Shown here: one piece after another, positions 1 to 8,466 of the stretch
How the letters are laid out: every line of letters starts with the position of its first letter
Position numbering within the stretch: the first letter of the stretch is position 1
Origin: Verrucomicrobiota bacterium
Lineage (GTDB): Bacteria > Verrucomicrobiota > Verrucomicrobiia > Chthoniobacterales > JACTMZ01
Reading direction: 5' to 3'
DNA length: 42,765 nucleotides
Assembly (NCBI GenBank): GCA_027624625.1
Contig: JAQBWH010000015.1
Location: 1 to 42,765 of the forward strand
The notes under the pieces: generated by a model
The model's input: only the letters and a program-made list of their open reading frames with translations
Databases searched by the model: none
What the model was told of the DNA's origin: nothing
Position numbers and translations under genes: made by a program

Positions 1-4
1 GAAC

Positions 5-1855
5 TCACGGCAAAAACACCGCGGCAGACCATGGCGCCATCTCCGCCAGTGCTTCGTCCCCGCTGCGCCGCAGTACCGCAGAGCCGCCGTCGGAAACAAA
101 GCGGGCGGAAATCTCCGCCTCCGGCCACCCCTCAGGTGCGGCCAAGCGCACGGTTTGCGGTTGCTCGCTGCGATTAAAAACGACCAGTGCACGCGCCTGT
201 TCCCCCACGCGCTCGAAAGCCAGAGTGCCGGCCTCATCGTCCAGGACCAACCAACGGAACCCGCCCGCGCTGAAGACCGGTTCCTCGCGACGCAGCGCAA
301 TGGCCGCCCGAAAAAAGGCGTGCAGGTTCCGGTCGAACTTCACCTCCTGCGGTCCGACCCTCTCGCCGTCCGGCCCGATCAATTCCGGATCATAAACCAG
401 ATCGTCCCACAGCATGGGTTTGCGGCAGTCCGGATCGTTCGCTCCCCACATCCCCGCCTCCCCGCCATAATAGATGAACGGCGTGCCGACATAAGTCATC
501 TGCAGCAGCACGGCCATGCGGACCAGCTTCCATGCCCGCTCGTCGGGCTTCTGCCACCGGTAGCTGGGATTGTCCCTCGGCGAAACACTTCCGCTCACCG
601 CAAGATCGAACTCGTGGCTCTTTTTGTAGTTCTTGCCCGCACGTCCATCAAAAGCAGCCGAGGCCACGCGCGGCGTGTCGTGAGAATCAAGCAGGTTCTG
701 CAGGCGCCGCGCCGTTGGCGCCGGCCACGCGGCCCGCGTGCGGTCAAGCCACGCCGCGAACTCCGTCGGGGTGATCGCGGTATCAAAGAGCCAGCCCTTC
801 ACCGGCATGGCGAACCCCTCGTAGTTCATCGTTGCGTCGAAACCGCCCGCCAGCGTCACTTCGTGGGCGTCCTTCCAAATTTCCGTGACGGTGTAAGCGG
901 AAGGATTAAGCCCGTGAACCAACGCGTTCCATTCGCGCCAAAAAGCGTTCGGCACCATCCAGGCCACATCCAGACGCCACCCATCGACTCCGCGTGAGAC
1001 GTCACCGTCAGGTGCCATCCAGCGGCGCGTCACGGCCAGCAGGTAAGCCTTCACGCCCGGAACAAGGTCACCCGTGCCGTCGGACGCCGTTTCCGCAAAC
1101 TCCGGCAACTCGGCAATCCCGTGCCACCCACTCCAACGGAACTCACTTTCCGGCGTGCTTGGGTCGTCCCACGACTCCACGCGGAACCAGTCCCGGTACC
1201 GTGAAGCCTCCCCGTTTTTGCGCACGTCCTCGAAGGCGAAGAAACCAAGACCGGCATGGTTGAAAACACCGTCAATCACCACCCGCATTCCCCGGCTGTG
1301 CGCCTCGTCGACCATCTTAAGAAACAATTTATCCGCCGCGGTCCATCGCCACGTCGCGGGATCCTCGGTCTCTTGCCCGATCATGGCCAGATCGCCGCTC
1401 GGATCCGGACCGAACCAAGGGTCGACATGGTGGAAGCTAAAGGCGTCGTATTTGTGATGCGAACCCGACCAGAAGACAGGATTGAGATAGATCGCGTTAA
1501 TCCCCAAGTCGCGCAGGTAGTCGAGCTTGTCGATGATTCCTTGGATATCCCCCCCGTAGCGCCGGTCGCCCACCGTCCAAAAAAAGTCATCCGACTTGGC
1601 CTGCTCCCACGCGTCACGCGCATACCAATCCGAAGTCCAGGCGCTCGTCTGCCACGAATGCGGGACCCACTCCTTGCTTCCGAGGCTTTCTCGCACCGGG
1701 TCGTTGGACGGATCGCCGTTGCGGAATCGCTCGGGAAAAATTTGATACCAGACCGCGGAGTCCTGCCAAGCTTTGGGATCCGGCTTCGCGGAGAAAGCAA
1801 ACGTCTGGGGCAGCGCGGCCAGATAAACCGCAACGAGCAGGACAAGCCGGATCAC
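5..1855 (-). CDS. Secreted GH13 alpha-amylase/cyclomaltodextrinase-like hydrolase
   Basis: A glycoside hydrolase of family GH13 that should cleave alpha-glucans (starch, maltodextrin or glycogen type). The 616-residue protein opens with a signal peptide (about residues 1-20, ending QTFA), so it acts outside the cytoplasm. The GH13 signature regions are all visible: DGVFNH near 195-200, GWRLD with nucleophile Asp296, TEIW with acid/base Glu325, and SHD with Asp393. A beta-sandwich-like C-terminal domain follows. The start is GTG at 1855, giving a 4-bp GTGA overlap with the stop of the upstream EVE gene, which implies translational coupling. The exact specificity (neopullulanase, cyclomaltodextrinase or amylase) cannot be read from the sequence. 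The gene is complete: its stop lies at 5-7. Confidence 0.9.
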   Translation of the reverse strand: MIRLVLLVAVYLAALPQTFAFSAKPDPKAWQDSAVWYQIFPERFRNGDPSNDPVRESLGSKEWVPHSWQTSAWTSDWYARDAWEQAKSDDFFWTVGDRRYGGDIQGIIDKLDYLRDLGINAIYLNPVFWSGSHHKYDAFSFHHVDPWFGPDPSGDLAMIGQETEDPATWRWTAADKLFLKMVDEAHSRGMRVVIDGVFNHAGLGFFAFEDVRKNGEASRYRDWFRVESWDDPSTPESEFRWSGWHGIAELPEFAETASDGTGDLVPGVKAYLLAVTRRWMAPDGDVSRGVDGWRLDVAWMVPNAFWREWNALVHGLNPSAYTVTEIWKDAHEVTLAGGFDATMNYEGFAMPVKGWLFDTAITPTEFAAWLDRTRAAWPAPTARRLQNLLDSHDTPRVASAAFDGRAGKNYKKSHEFDLAVSGSVSPRDNPSYRWQKPDERAWKLVRMAVLLQMTYVGTPFIYYGGEAGMWGANDPDCRKPMLWDDLVYDPELIGPDGERVGPQEVKFDRNLHAFFRAAIALRREEPVFSAGGFRWLVLDDEAGTLAFERVGEQARALVVFNRSEQPQTVRLAAPEGWPEAEISARFVSDGGSAVLRRSGDEALAEMAPWSAAVFLP

Positions 1856-2262
1856 CCGAGACCTCCCAACCGGCGAAGAGTGTCTGCCTCCGCGGGGCTA
1901 AGCGGCATCACACTGAGCCTCGATTGCCGGAGCAAGGCAATGCCGCGCAGGGACGGTTCGGCTTTGATTTGCTCGAGGGTGACGGGCGTGCGGCAGGCCT
2001 GACGCGGAACAAGATCGACACACGCCCAATCTCCGTCCTCCGCGGACGGGTCGCGGTAGGCCTCACGGGTCACCCGCGCCGTTCCGACCACCGACTTTCC
2101 GGTCACGCTGTGGTAGTAAAAAACCTCGTCACCTTTTTTCATCGCGCGAAGGTTGTTCCGAGCCTGGAAATTCCGCACCCCCGTCCACACCGTGCCCTTG
2201 TCGCGCACGAACTGGTCCCACGCGTAGGCGTCCGGTTCCTGCTTGACCATCCAGTAGTTCAT
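1852..2262 (-). CDS. EVE-domain (THYN1-like) protein
   Basis: A 136-residue single-domain protein of the EVE family. It begins MNYWMVKQEP and contains the family features WTGVRN, then KGDEVFYYHS and VVGTARV. EVE domains share a PUA-like fold and are known to bind modified bases in nucleic acids; the ligand here is unknown. The ATG at 2262 is preferred over an upstream in-frame start because it begins the conserved domain and overlaps the stop of the preceding gene by 4 bp (ATGA). The downstream amylase overlaps its stop in the same way. The gene therefore sits in the middle of a coupled three-gene unit whose members have no obvious common function. Confidence 0.88.
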   Translation of the reverse strand: MNYWMVKQEPDAYAWDQFVRDKGTVWTGVRNFQARNNLRAMKKGDEVFYYHSVTGKSVVGTARVTREAYRDPSAEDGDWACVDLVPRQACRTPVTLEQIKAEPSLRGIALLRQSRLSVMPLSPAEADTLRRLGGLG

Positions 2263-2654
2263 GGTGCACCCACCGCGGCGGACCGCAGGGCGCCGGCCAG
2301 AAAATCGTGGGTCTTTGGCGCCGGGCCAAGGTTGATCGGCCCGAACGCCTCGGTGCGGTTGACGCCGACGTGCGGGGTGAAAAAGACGTTCTGGTGGGCC
2401 AGCACCACACCACAACGTGCCGCCGCCTTGAGGCCGAGGTGGTCGCGGGCGGAAGAACCTGAGGCAACCAGCTTTTGCTTGGGATGGCGGCAAAGAAAGT
2501 CCGCCCCGACCCGGGAATTGAAGCAAACCGAAGCGCTTTCCGCGTCCCGCGACACGCTGGCAATATCCTCGGCAAAATCGACACCATGACCGGCCAAACT
2601 CCGGGCCAAAAACGGCTGTCCGTCGTCCTCGAGTTCGACAAACACAATTTTCAT
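2259..2654 (-). CDS. D-2-hydroxyacid dehydrogenase-like protein lacking the NAD-binding domain
   Basis: A 131-residue protein. Its first 80 or so residues match the N-terminal catalytic domain of D-lactate/D-2-hydroxyacid dehydrogenases (MKIVFVELED start, VGADFL, KLVASGSSARDHL). The sequence then passes directly from AARCGVV to QNVFFTPHVG and NRTEA, the segment that in full-length enzymes follows the NAD-binding Rossmann domain. Normal family members are about 330 residues with a GxGxxG motif in the middle; here that middle is absent. The reading frame is nevertheless clean and is translationally coupled to the EVE gene. It may be a relic of internal deletion or a cofactor-free derivative with another role. 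Dehydrogenase activity is not expected. It is divergent from tmk across a 62-bp gap that must hold both promoters. Confidence 0.65.
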   Translation of the reverse strand: MKIVFVELEDDGQPFLARSLAGHGVDFAEDIASVSRDAESASVCFNSRVGADFLCRHPKQKLVASGSSARDHLGLKAAARCGVVLAHQNVFFTPHVGVNRTEAFGPINLGPAPKTHDFLAGALRSAAVGAP

Positions 2655-2716
2655 CGGTGTGCGCTGCGAAATGCTTTTGCTCCCGCCAGACGGAACGACT
2701 TTAATCTGCGGACGCT

Positions 2717-3361
2717 ATGAGACGAGGCCTATTTGTCACTTTCGAGGGTTCCGAGGGCTGCGGCAAATCCACCCAGATTCGCCACCTTTCCGCGTGGCTG
2801 CAGGAGACCGCGCAGCCATGCCTGACCACGCGCGAACCCGGGGGAACCGCTGCGGGTGACCGCATTCGCGACCTTTTGCAACATGCCCCGGAGGGCCACG
2901 CCCTCGTTCCCGAGGCCGAACTCTTCCTTTTTGCGGCCAGCCGCGCACAGCATGTGCGGGAGGTCATCCGCCCCGCCCTCGCGCGCGGCGAGGTGGTGAT
3001 CAGCGACCGCTTCCACGACTCAACCACCGTCTACCAAGGGGTGGCCCGTCAACTCGAGCCCCAGATGACCCGCACGGTCAATGGATTCGCCATCGGAGAT
3101 ACCCTGCCCGATATCACGTTCCTCTTCGATATGGACGCGGCGGAAGCCCACCGCCGCATCGCCCAGCGTGACCAAGCCGCCGACCGCATGGAACGCGAGC
3201 CCCTCGCCTTCTACCAGGCCGTGCGCCAAGGCTATCTGCGCACCGCGGCCGACCAACCGGCACGCTTCGTGGTGCTCGATGCGACCCGACCTGAAGAACA
3301 ACTGGCCGCGCAGATACGAGGTGTTTTGACCGAAAAATTCCATGGCTTTTTCGCCCGCTGA
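2717..3361 (+). CDS. tmk: Thymidylate kinase
   Basis: Phosphorylates dTMP to dTDP with ATP for DNA precursor supply in the cytoplasm. The 214-residue length is normal for bacterial Tmk. The P-loop GSEGCGKST lies at residues 11-19, TREPGGT (dTMP-binding region) at 38-44, and the DRF motif near 97-99. A lid-like segment rich in Arg (RIAQRDQAADRME) follows. The first gene of an overlapping plus-strand chain: its 3' end overlaps holB by 20 bp. The tmk-holB order is a common bacterial pairing that links dTTP supply with the replication clamp loader. Confidence 0.95.
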   Translation: MRRGLFVTFEGSEGCGKSTQIRHLSAWLQETAQPCLTTREPGGTAAGDRIRDLLQHAPEGHALVPEAELFLFAASRAQHVREVIRPALARGEVVISDRFHDSTTVYQGVARQLEPQMTRTVNGFAIGDTLPDITFLFDMDAAEAHRRIAQRDQAADRMEREPLAFYQAVRQGYLRTAADQPARFVVLDATRPEEQLAAQIRGVLTEKFHGFFAR

Positions 3362-4313
3362 CATCCTCGAACGCCTGCGCCGGGCCCGTGAGCTCGACCG
3401 CTTGCCCCACGCCATGCTCATCACCGGCTCCCCGGGGAGCGGACGGGCCCGTCTGGCCCTGCAAATCGCGGCCATGGTCAACGACACCACGGCAGAAAAA
3501 GCGGCGGTGCACCCGGATATCCACCGGCTCGAGCCCGGTTCCAAATCGCGCCGCATCTTGGTTGAGCCGTTCAAGGAGTTCTGCCTCCCTTTCTTCTCCA
3601 CCAGCTTCCAAGCCGGCGCGGTCAAAACCGGCATCGTCTTCGACGCCGACCGCCTCCACCTCAACGCGGCCAACGCCTTTCTCAAAACCCTAGAGGAACC
3701 ACCGGCCAACACCCTCTTCATTCTGGTCACTTCGAATCCCGGCCTCCTCCCCGTCACCATCGTCTCCCGCTGCGCCCATTTTCCCCTCCGCGCGGCGGCC
3801 CTGCCCGCCCTCGACGGAGCGGTCGCCGTGGTGGCCGCGGCCACCGGGCAACTTCTCGCCGCGCCGCCCCAATCCCGCCTGGGGGCCGGGTTGCTCCTCG
3901 CCCGGCGCTTGCAGTCCCTCCTGCGTGAAAGGCGCGAGACGGTCGAAGCAGAAGTTTCCGCCGCATTTAAGCAGGAGAAAAAGCGCCTCGGCGACGCGGC
4001 CGATGAGGATTGGATCAAGACCGAGGAGGGTCGGCTCAAGGCCCTCACCGAGTCCCGCGTGCTCGCCACCCGTCAACACCTGGCCGGCATCGTCGCCGAG
4101 CGCGCCGCCGACGTGCTCCGCGTCCGGCATGGTGTCACCGCCTTGCAATTTCCCGCGCTGGCGGCCGAATCCGGGCGTCTGGCCGCCCTGCTCGACGACG
4201 CGTCCCTGCTGCGCATCCTTGACGGCGCGGCGCGATTGCGTCTTTTTTTGGAGCGCAACGTGAAGGAAGATATCGCCCTGGAGGCCGGATGCCTCGCCCT
4301 CGCCCGCTCATGA
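3342..4313 (+). CDS. holB: DNA polymerase III delta-prime subunit
   Basis: A 323-residue clamp-loader subunit. Delta-prime is the stator of the complex that loads the sliding clamp on DNA. The N-terminal AAA+ domain carries a degenerate P-loop (GSPGSGRA near 28-35, with Arg in place of the ATP-binding Lys), as expected for delta-prime, which does not hydrolyse ATP. The conserved core is visible in NAANAFLKTLEEPP and the VTIVSRC sensor region. The C-terminal half is helical and poorly conserved. It begins within the last 20 bp of tmk and its TGA overlaps the proB start by 4 bp. The stretch at about 200-240 is rich in charged residues and may be a helical linker. Confidence 0.85.
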   Translation: MAFSPADILERLRRARELDRLPHAMLITGSPGSGRARLALQIAAMVNDTTAEKAAVHPDIHRLEPGSKSRRILVEPFKEFCLPFFSTSFQAGAVKTGIVFDADRLHLNAANAFLKTLEEPPANTLFILVTSNPGLLPVTIVSRCAHFPLRAAALPALDGAVAVVAAATGQLLAAPPQSRLGAGLLLARRLQSLLRERRETVEAEVSAAFKQEKKRLGDAADEDWIKTEEGRLKALTESRVLATRQHLAGIVAERAADVLRVRHGVTALQFPALAAESGRLAALLDDASLLRILDGAARLRLFLERNVKEDIALEAGCLALARS

Positions 4314-5068
4314 AAAAACACATTGTCGCCAAATTCGGGTCCGGTGTCCTGACCACCGATGCCAGCGGGCTGAAGCTCGAAGCCGGGCAATTCACACGGC
4401 TGGCCGGGGAAATTGCCGGACTCGTCGAGGCTGGTCATTCCGTCGTCGTGATCTCCAGTGCGGCCGTGGCCGCCGGGGTCGCCGCCCTCGGCTTATCCGC
4501 TCGGCCCGAAGCGCTGCCGGCCAAACAGGCCTGCGCCGCGGTGGGCCAATCACAGCTCATGCGGACCTACGAGGAGGCGTTCGCCCGCCACGGACTCACC
4601 GCGGCCCAACTCCTCCTCACCCACGGTGACATCGACAGCCTGCAGCGCCGCAGCAATGCCGAAAACACCCTCGGCCAACTGCGCACCTTTCCGCGCGTCA
4701 TTCCCGTGATCAATGAAAACGACTCCGTGGCCGTGGAGGAACTCCGCTTCGGCGACAACGACCGCCTCGGCGCCGAGGTCGCCCAGCTTTGTGCTGCGGA
4801 CCTCTTCCTCATTCTCACCAGCAGCGATGGTCTGCAGGCCGGGGGCCAACGTCTGCCCGTCGTGACCGAACTGAACGAGGCCCGCCGCCATATCACCGGT
4901 CAAACCGGACCGCACGGCACGGGCGGTATGGCGAGCAAACTTGATGCGGTCGAAACCGCCACCGCCGCCGGAATCGAAACGTGGATCCTCGACGGACGGC
5001 TACCCGGCCAGTTGGCCGCCGCAACCTCGGGAGCCGACGTCGGAACCCGTTTCCCCGCCAATCTATGA
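4310..5068 (+). CDS. proB: Glutamate 5-kinase, short form without PUA domain
   Basis: Catalyses ATP-dependent phosphorylation of L-glutamate, the first step of proline synthesis. The 252 residues correspond to the amino-acid kinase domain alone: KFGSGVLT at the N-terminus, VISSAAVAAG, then VIPVINENDSV and FGDNDRLGAEVA, and near the end GTGGMASKLDA. The C-terminal PUA domain of the roughly 367-residue E. coli enzyme is missing, as in some other bacterial short forms. The ATG at 4310 is chosen over one 21 bp upstream because it starts the conserved domain and overlaps the holB stop by 4 bp. No proA is seen in the window. The stop overlaps the start of the next gene by 4 bp. Confidence 0.9.
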   Translation: MKKHIVAKFGSGVLTTDASGLKLEAGQFTRLAGEIAGLVEAGHSVVVISSAAVAAGVAALGLSARPEALPAKQACAAVGQSQLMRTYEEAFARHGLTAAQLLLTHGDIDSLQRRSNAENTLGQLRTFPRVIPVINENDSVAVEELRFGDNDRLGAEVAQLCAADLFLILTSSDGLQAGGQRLPVVTELNEARRHITGQTGPHGTGGMASKLDAVETATAAGIETWILDGRLPGQLAAATSGADVGTRFPANL

Positions 5069-5925
5069 TCCGCCGCATCACCGCCATCACCGCCGTCACC
5101 TGGACCGAATTGGTCAGGCTCAAGGTTTTCTATTTCCTCATCATCTTTGCCCTCTTGGTCATCGGAAATTCGTTCTTCCTCGCCCGTTTCAGCTTCGAGG
5201 AAGAATTCCAGATGCTGAAGGACATCGCACTGGGCGCGATGAGTGTTTTCAGTTCGCTCCTTGCCATCCTCGCCACCGCTACCCTCCTGCCCAAAGACAT
5301 CGAGGACCGGACGATCTACACCGTTCTGGCCAAGCCCGTCTCGCGCACCGAATACCTTCTCGGGAAACTCTCCGGAGTTTTTCTCCTCCTCGCTCTGGCC
5401 GTCTTGCTTATGGGAGCCGTTTTCGCCGCCGTGCTTCTCCTCCGCACCCAGACCCTCTTGCACTCGGCCCAAATCGAAATGGCCGCCTTGCCGCCGGCCG
5501 AGTTGCAGGCCGCGCTGGATAAAATCCGGGCCACCGGGTACGACCCCAACCTTTTGGCCGGCGGGGTCGTCATTCTGGTCAAAGCCTGGCTTCTTGCCGC
5601 CTTGACCATGTTCATCTCCACCTTCGCCACCTCGACCATTTTCACCACGATCACCGCTTTCGCGGCTTATTTCATCGGGCATCTCCAAGCGACTGCCCGT
5701 GACTATTGGCTCGCCGCGGATACCTCCGGTCTCCTCACCAAATCCGTTCTGGCCATCGTCTCCCTCGTCTTTCCGGACCTGCAGGCTTTCAATCTGGTCG
5801 ACGATATCGTGACGGGTGTCGCCATCCCCACGGCCATTTTCTGGAAAACCCTCGCCCTCGGCGCCGGCTACATTGCGGTCTACACCGCCTTGGCCGCCGC
5901 CGTCTTCCACCAAAAGGAACTCTAA
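5065..5925 (+). CDS. ABC-2-type transporter permease
   Basis: A 286-residue integral membrane protein with about six hydrophobic segments (first at roughly residues 22-42). It contains the block LLPKDIEDRTIYTVLAKPVSRTE split over residues around 75-97, typical of ABC-2 permeases of the gliding/Cu-processing (NosY/GldF-like) type. Such permeases work with a separate ATPase, but none is adjacent here, so its partner must lie elsewhere. The ATG at 5065 overlaps the proB stop (ATGA). The substrate cannot be inferred. The next gene starts 3 bp after its stop, so the two are probably co-expressed and may function together at the membrane. Confidence 0.75.
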   Translation: MIRRITAITAVTWTELVRLKVFYFLIIFALLVIGNSFFLARFSFEEEFQMLKDIALGAMSVFSSLLAILATATLLPKDIEDRTIYTVLAKPVSRTEYLLGKLSGVFLLLALAVLLMGAVFAAVLLLRTQTLLHSAQIEMAALPPAELQAALDKIRATGYDPNLLAGGVVILVKAWLLAALTMFISTFATSTIFTTITAFAAYFIGHLQATARDYWLAADTSGLLTKSVLAIVSLVFPDLQAFNLVDDIVTGVAIPTAIFWKTLALGAGYIAVYTALAAAVFHQKEL

Positions 5926-5928
5926 GCC

Positions 5929-6699
5929 ATGCGGCCTGCTGTCCTCTGGACCTTAGTCGTCGCCAGCCTCCTTCTTTTCGGTCTGGCCCGCCTGCCTTTG
6001 GAAAAAGCGCTCGATACCGCCCACCGCACCGCCGGGTTGCGCACCGCGGCGCTCAACATCGAGTTGCGCGAACAAATCGGGCAACTCTCCTACGCGGCCG
6101 CCCTCAGCGGATTCCGCTCCCTGATCGCCGCCTTTCTCTGGATCGAGGCCCACGCTGCGTGGGAGCAAACCGCGTGGGGACGCATGGCCGGACTCTTCCA
6201 GAGCGTGACCTCCCTGCAACCGCGCTCCCTTGTCTACTGGGACCTCGCCAGTTGGCACATGGCTTGGAATGCCTCCGTCGCCGCGCGGGCAAACCCGAAG
6301 GAGCCGAGCGAATTCCTTCGCCAGCGCGCCGAACGGGAATACCACAAACTCGGCCGCGACTTCCTCCTGCGCGGCATCGCCAACAACCCCGACCAACACA
6401 TCCTCCACGAAAGACTTGGCATCATGTTGCGCGACAAATTCAATGATCCCTGCGCGGCCGCCGACGCCTTCACCACCGCTGCGAAAGAACCCAGCGCACC
6501 GCCTTACGTCAAACGCCTCGCCGCTTACGAACTGGCCGCCTGCCAAGGGCGCGAACGCGAAGCTTACGACAAATTGCGCGCCATCTACCTCCTCGGGAAA
6601 GAAGAACGCATGCCCCGCGTCATCACCTTGATCAACGAACTCGAAGCACAACTCGACATTCCCGCCGCCGAACGCCTTGCTCCCCCCGAAGCGCCATGA
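5929..6699 (+). CDS. Membrane-anchored helical (TPR-like) protein of unknown function
   Basis: A 256-residue protein with an N-terminal hydrophobic segment (about residues 5-18) that would anchor it in the inner membrane or act as an uncleaved signal. The rest is alanine-, leucine- and aromatic-rich amphipathic helix. Repeated blocks such as YHKLGRDFLLRGI, HERLGIML and RLAAYELAAC resemble tetratricopeptide repeats but are not strong matches. I do not recognise a specific family. It follows the ABC-2 permease by 3 bp and is separated from the next gene by a small gap, so it is probably co-transcribed with the permease and could be an accessory scaffold for it. Confidence 0.6.
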   Translation: MRPAVLWTLVVASLLLFGLARLPLEKALDTAHRTAGLRTAALNIELREQIGQLSYAAALSGFRSLIAAFLWIEAHAAWEQTAWGRMAGLFQSVTSLQPRSLVYWDLASWHMAWNASVAARANPKEPSEFLRQRAEREYHKLGRDFLLRGIANNPDQHILHERLGIMLRDKFNDPCAAADAFTTAAKEPSAPPYVKRLAAYELAACQGREREAYDKLRAIYLLGKEERMPRVITLINELEAQLDIPAAERLAPPEAP

Positions 6700-6762
6700 G
6701 GGCGCGTGATCGGGATTGCCATGGGGCTTTGGTCATCGGAGTCTGCCCCGCACCCGCGTCCC

Positions 6763-7485
6763 ATGCGCATTGCCATCTTTGGTGACATCCACAGCAATCT
6801 CGAAGCCCTGCAGTCGGTCTTGGCCGACGCGCAGACCCAAGGATGCACCCACCACATTTGCCTCGGCGACTTGGTCGGCTACAGCGCCGACCCGGTGGCC
6901 TGCATCGACCTTGTCCGTTCGATCGATTGTCCGGTGATCAAAGGAAACCACGACGAACAGGCTGCCATGTCCGGTTCGCTCGACGGCTTCACCGAACTCG
7001 CCGCCACGGCCATGAACTGGACGCGCGACCAAATTGGCGAGCAGGACAAGGAATGGCTCCGGTCACTCCGCCTGCAGCGCGTCATCCGCGACTTCACCGT
7101 GGTCCACGCCACTCTTGATACCCCGCACAAATGGGGCTACATCGTCACCCCGGCCGACGCCGCAGCCAGTTTCACCTACCAGCACACGCCGGTCTGTTTT
7201 TTCGGCCACACCCACGAACCGTTTCTTTTCTCCACCGGGATTGTCGTCACGAAAAAGACCTTCGACCAAATCAAGCTGCACCCCGGCAAACAATACCTCA
7301 TCAACAGCGGCAGTGTCGGCCAACCGCGGGACCATGACTGGCGCGCCGCTTATCTCATCTACCAGCCCGACACCCTCGAGGTCGAACTGCGCCGCATTCC
7401 TTACGACATCGAAACCACCCGGCGCAAGATCCTCGAAGCCGGTCTGCCCGCCGAACTGGCCGAGCGTCTCGCCCTCGGCACATGA
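6763..7485 (+). CDS. Metallophosphoesterase (YfcE/MJ0936-like calcineurin fold)
   Basis: A 240-residue dinuclear-metal phosphoesterase. Metal ligands are visible as GDIH (Asp8, His10), GD (Asp36), GNHD (Asn62, His63) and, near the C-terminus, FGHTHEP. These are the five classical blocks of the calcineurin-like superfamily. The substrate is unknown; relatives act on phosphodiesters or as protein or nucleotide phosphatases. The ATG at 6763 begins the conserved first strand, so the 57 bp of in-frame sequence upstream is treated as non-coding. The stop overlaps the start of the GT9 gene by 4 bp. Confidence 0.85.
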   Translation: MRIAIFGDIHSNLEALQSVLADAQTQGCTHHICLGDLVGYSADPVACIDLVRSIDCPVIKGNHDEQAAMSGSLDGFTELAATAMNWTRDQIGEQDKEWLRSLRLQRVIRDFTVVHATLDTPHKWGYIVTPADAAASFTYQHTPVCFFGHTHEPFLFSTGIVVTKKTFDQIKLHPGKQYLINSGSVGQPRDHDWRAAYLIYQPDTLEVELRRIPYDIETTRRKILEAGLPAELAERLALGT

Positions 7486-8456
7486 CTGCCAACCTTCCTC
7501 AACGCGTCCTCATCCTCAAGCCCAGCTCGCTCGGTGACATCGTCCATACCCTGCCGGCCGCGGCTGCCCTGCGCGCTGCCTTCCCGTCCGCGCACCTCAC
7601 GTGGATGGTCAACCCGGAATGGGCACCGCTCCTCGAGGGGAACCCGTGTCTTGACGGAACTCTCCTCTTTCCTCGGGCCGATTTTCGCGGGCCCGCCGGA
7701 TGGCTCCGATTTCTCCAGTGGCGGCGCGGTTTGCCCAAGCAAAACCAACCCGACCTCATCCTTGATTTCCAAGGACTCCTCCGCACCGCCTTGGTCGCCC
7801 GTGCTTTCCGGGGCGTTCCGGTCATCGGACTCTCGGACGCCCGTGAAGGCGCCCGCTTTGCCCAGACCAAGACCGTCCCGGTCAGCCCGAAATCCCATGC
7901 CGTCGAACGCTACCTCTCCCTCGCCGCAGCCACCGGGGCAAACCTCGCCGGACCACCCGTCTTCCACCTTCCGCCCGGCGACCAACCCTCCAGCCTGATC
8001 CCGTCCGCGCCTTACGTTGTCTTGCACCCTTTCTCCCGCGGCCGCGGCAAATCACTTCCCTTGGAGTCGGTCATGGCCTTCTGCCGGGCGGTCCGTTGCC
8101 CGGTCATTCTGGTCGGTCGCGCGGGGAACGAACTCCCCGGCCTCCCGCCCAACGTGACCAACCTCCTCAACCTCACCAGTCTGAGCGAACTCCTCTGGAT
8201 TCTCCGCCGTGCCGCCTTTGTGGTCAGCGTCGACAGCGGACCGATGCACCTCGCCGCCGCGGTGACCGATCAACTGCTGGCCATTCACACCTGGAGTGAT
8301 CCTTGCCAGGTCGGGCCCTACCGTCCGGGCAGCCACGTTTGGAAGGCCCGCAACTTCTTCCCCGCCCTCGACCCGCTGGCCTCCTCCGCGCCGACGCTCG
8401 TCCCCGGGCCCGACGAGGCCGAAACCATCGCCCGCTGGGTGCGACAGCAACTGTAG
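7482..8456 (+). CDS. Glycosyltransferase family 9 (heptosyltransferase-like)
   Basis: A 324-residue GT9 protein of the ADP-heptose:LPS heptosyltransferase type, which adds heptose or a similar sugar to the lipopolysaccharide core on the cytoplasmic face of the inner membrane. It has the family opening LKPSSLGDIVHTLP, with GD at residues 18-19. In the C-terminal nucleotide-binding half it has VSVDSGPMHLAAA. Translationally coupled to the phosphoesterase upstream (ATGA). It converges on murJ with only 10 bp between the stops. The presence of this gene supports a Gram-negative-type envelope. WaaC and WaaF cannot be distinguished. Confidence 0.88.
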   Translation: MTANLPQRVLILKPSSLGDIVHTLPAAAALRAAFPSAHLTWMVNPEWAPLLEGNPCLDGTLLFPRADFRGPAGWLRFLQWRRGLPKQNQPDLILDFQGLLRTALVARAFRGVPVIGLSDAREGARFAQTKTVPVSPKSHAVERYLSLAAATGANLAGPPVFHLPPGDQPSSLIPSAPYVVLHPFSRGRGKSLPLESVMAFCRAVRCPVILVGRAGNELPGLPPNVTNLLNLTSLSELLWILRRAAFVVSVDSGPMHLAAAVTDQLLAIHTWSDPCQVGPYRPGSHVWKARNFFPALDPLASSAPTLVPGPDEAETIARWVRQQL

Positions 8457-8466
8457 CATCCCCGGG

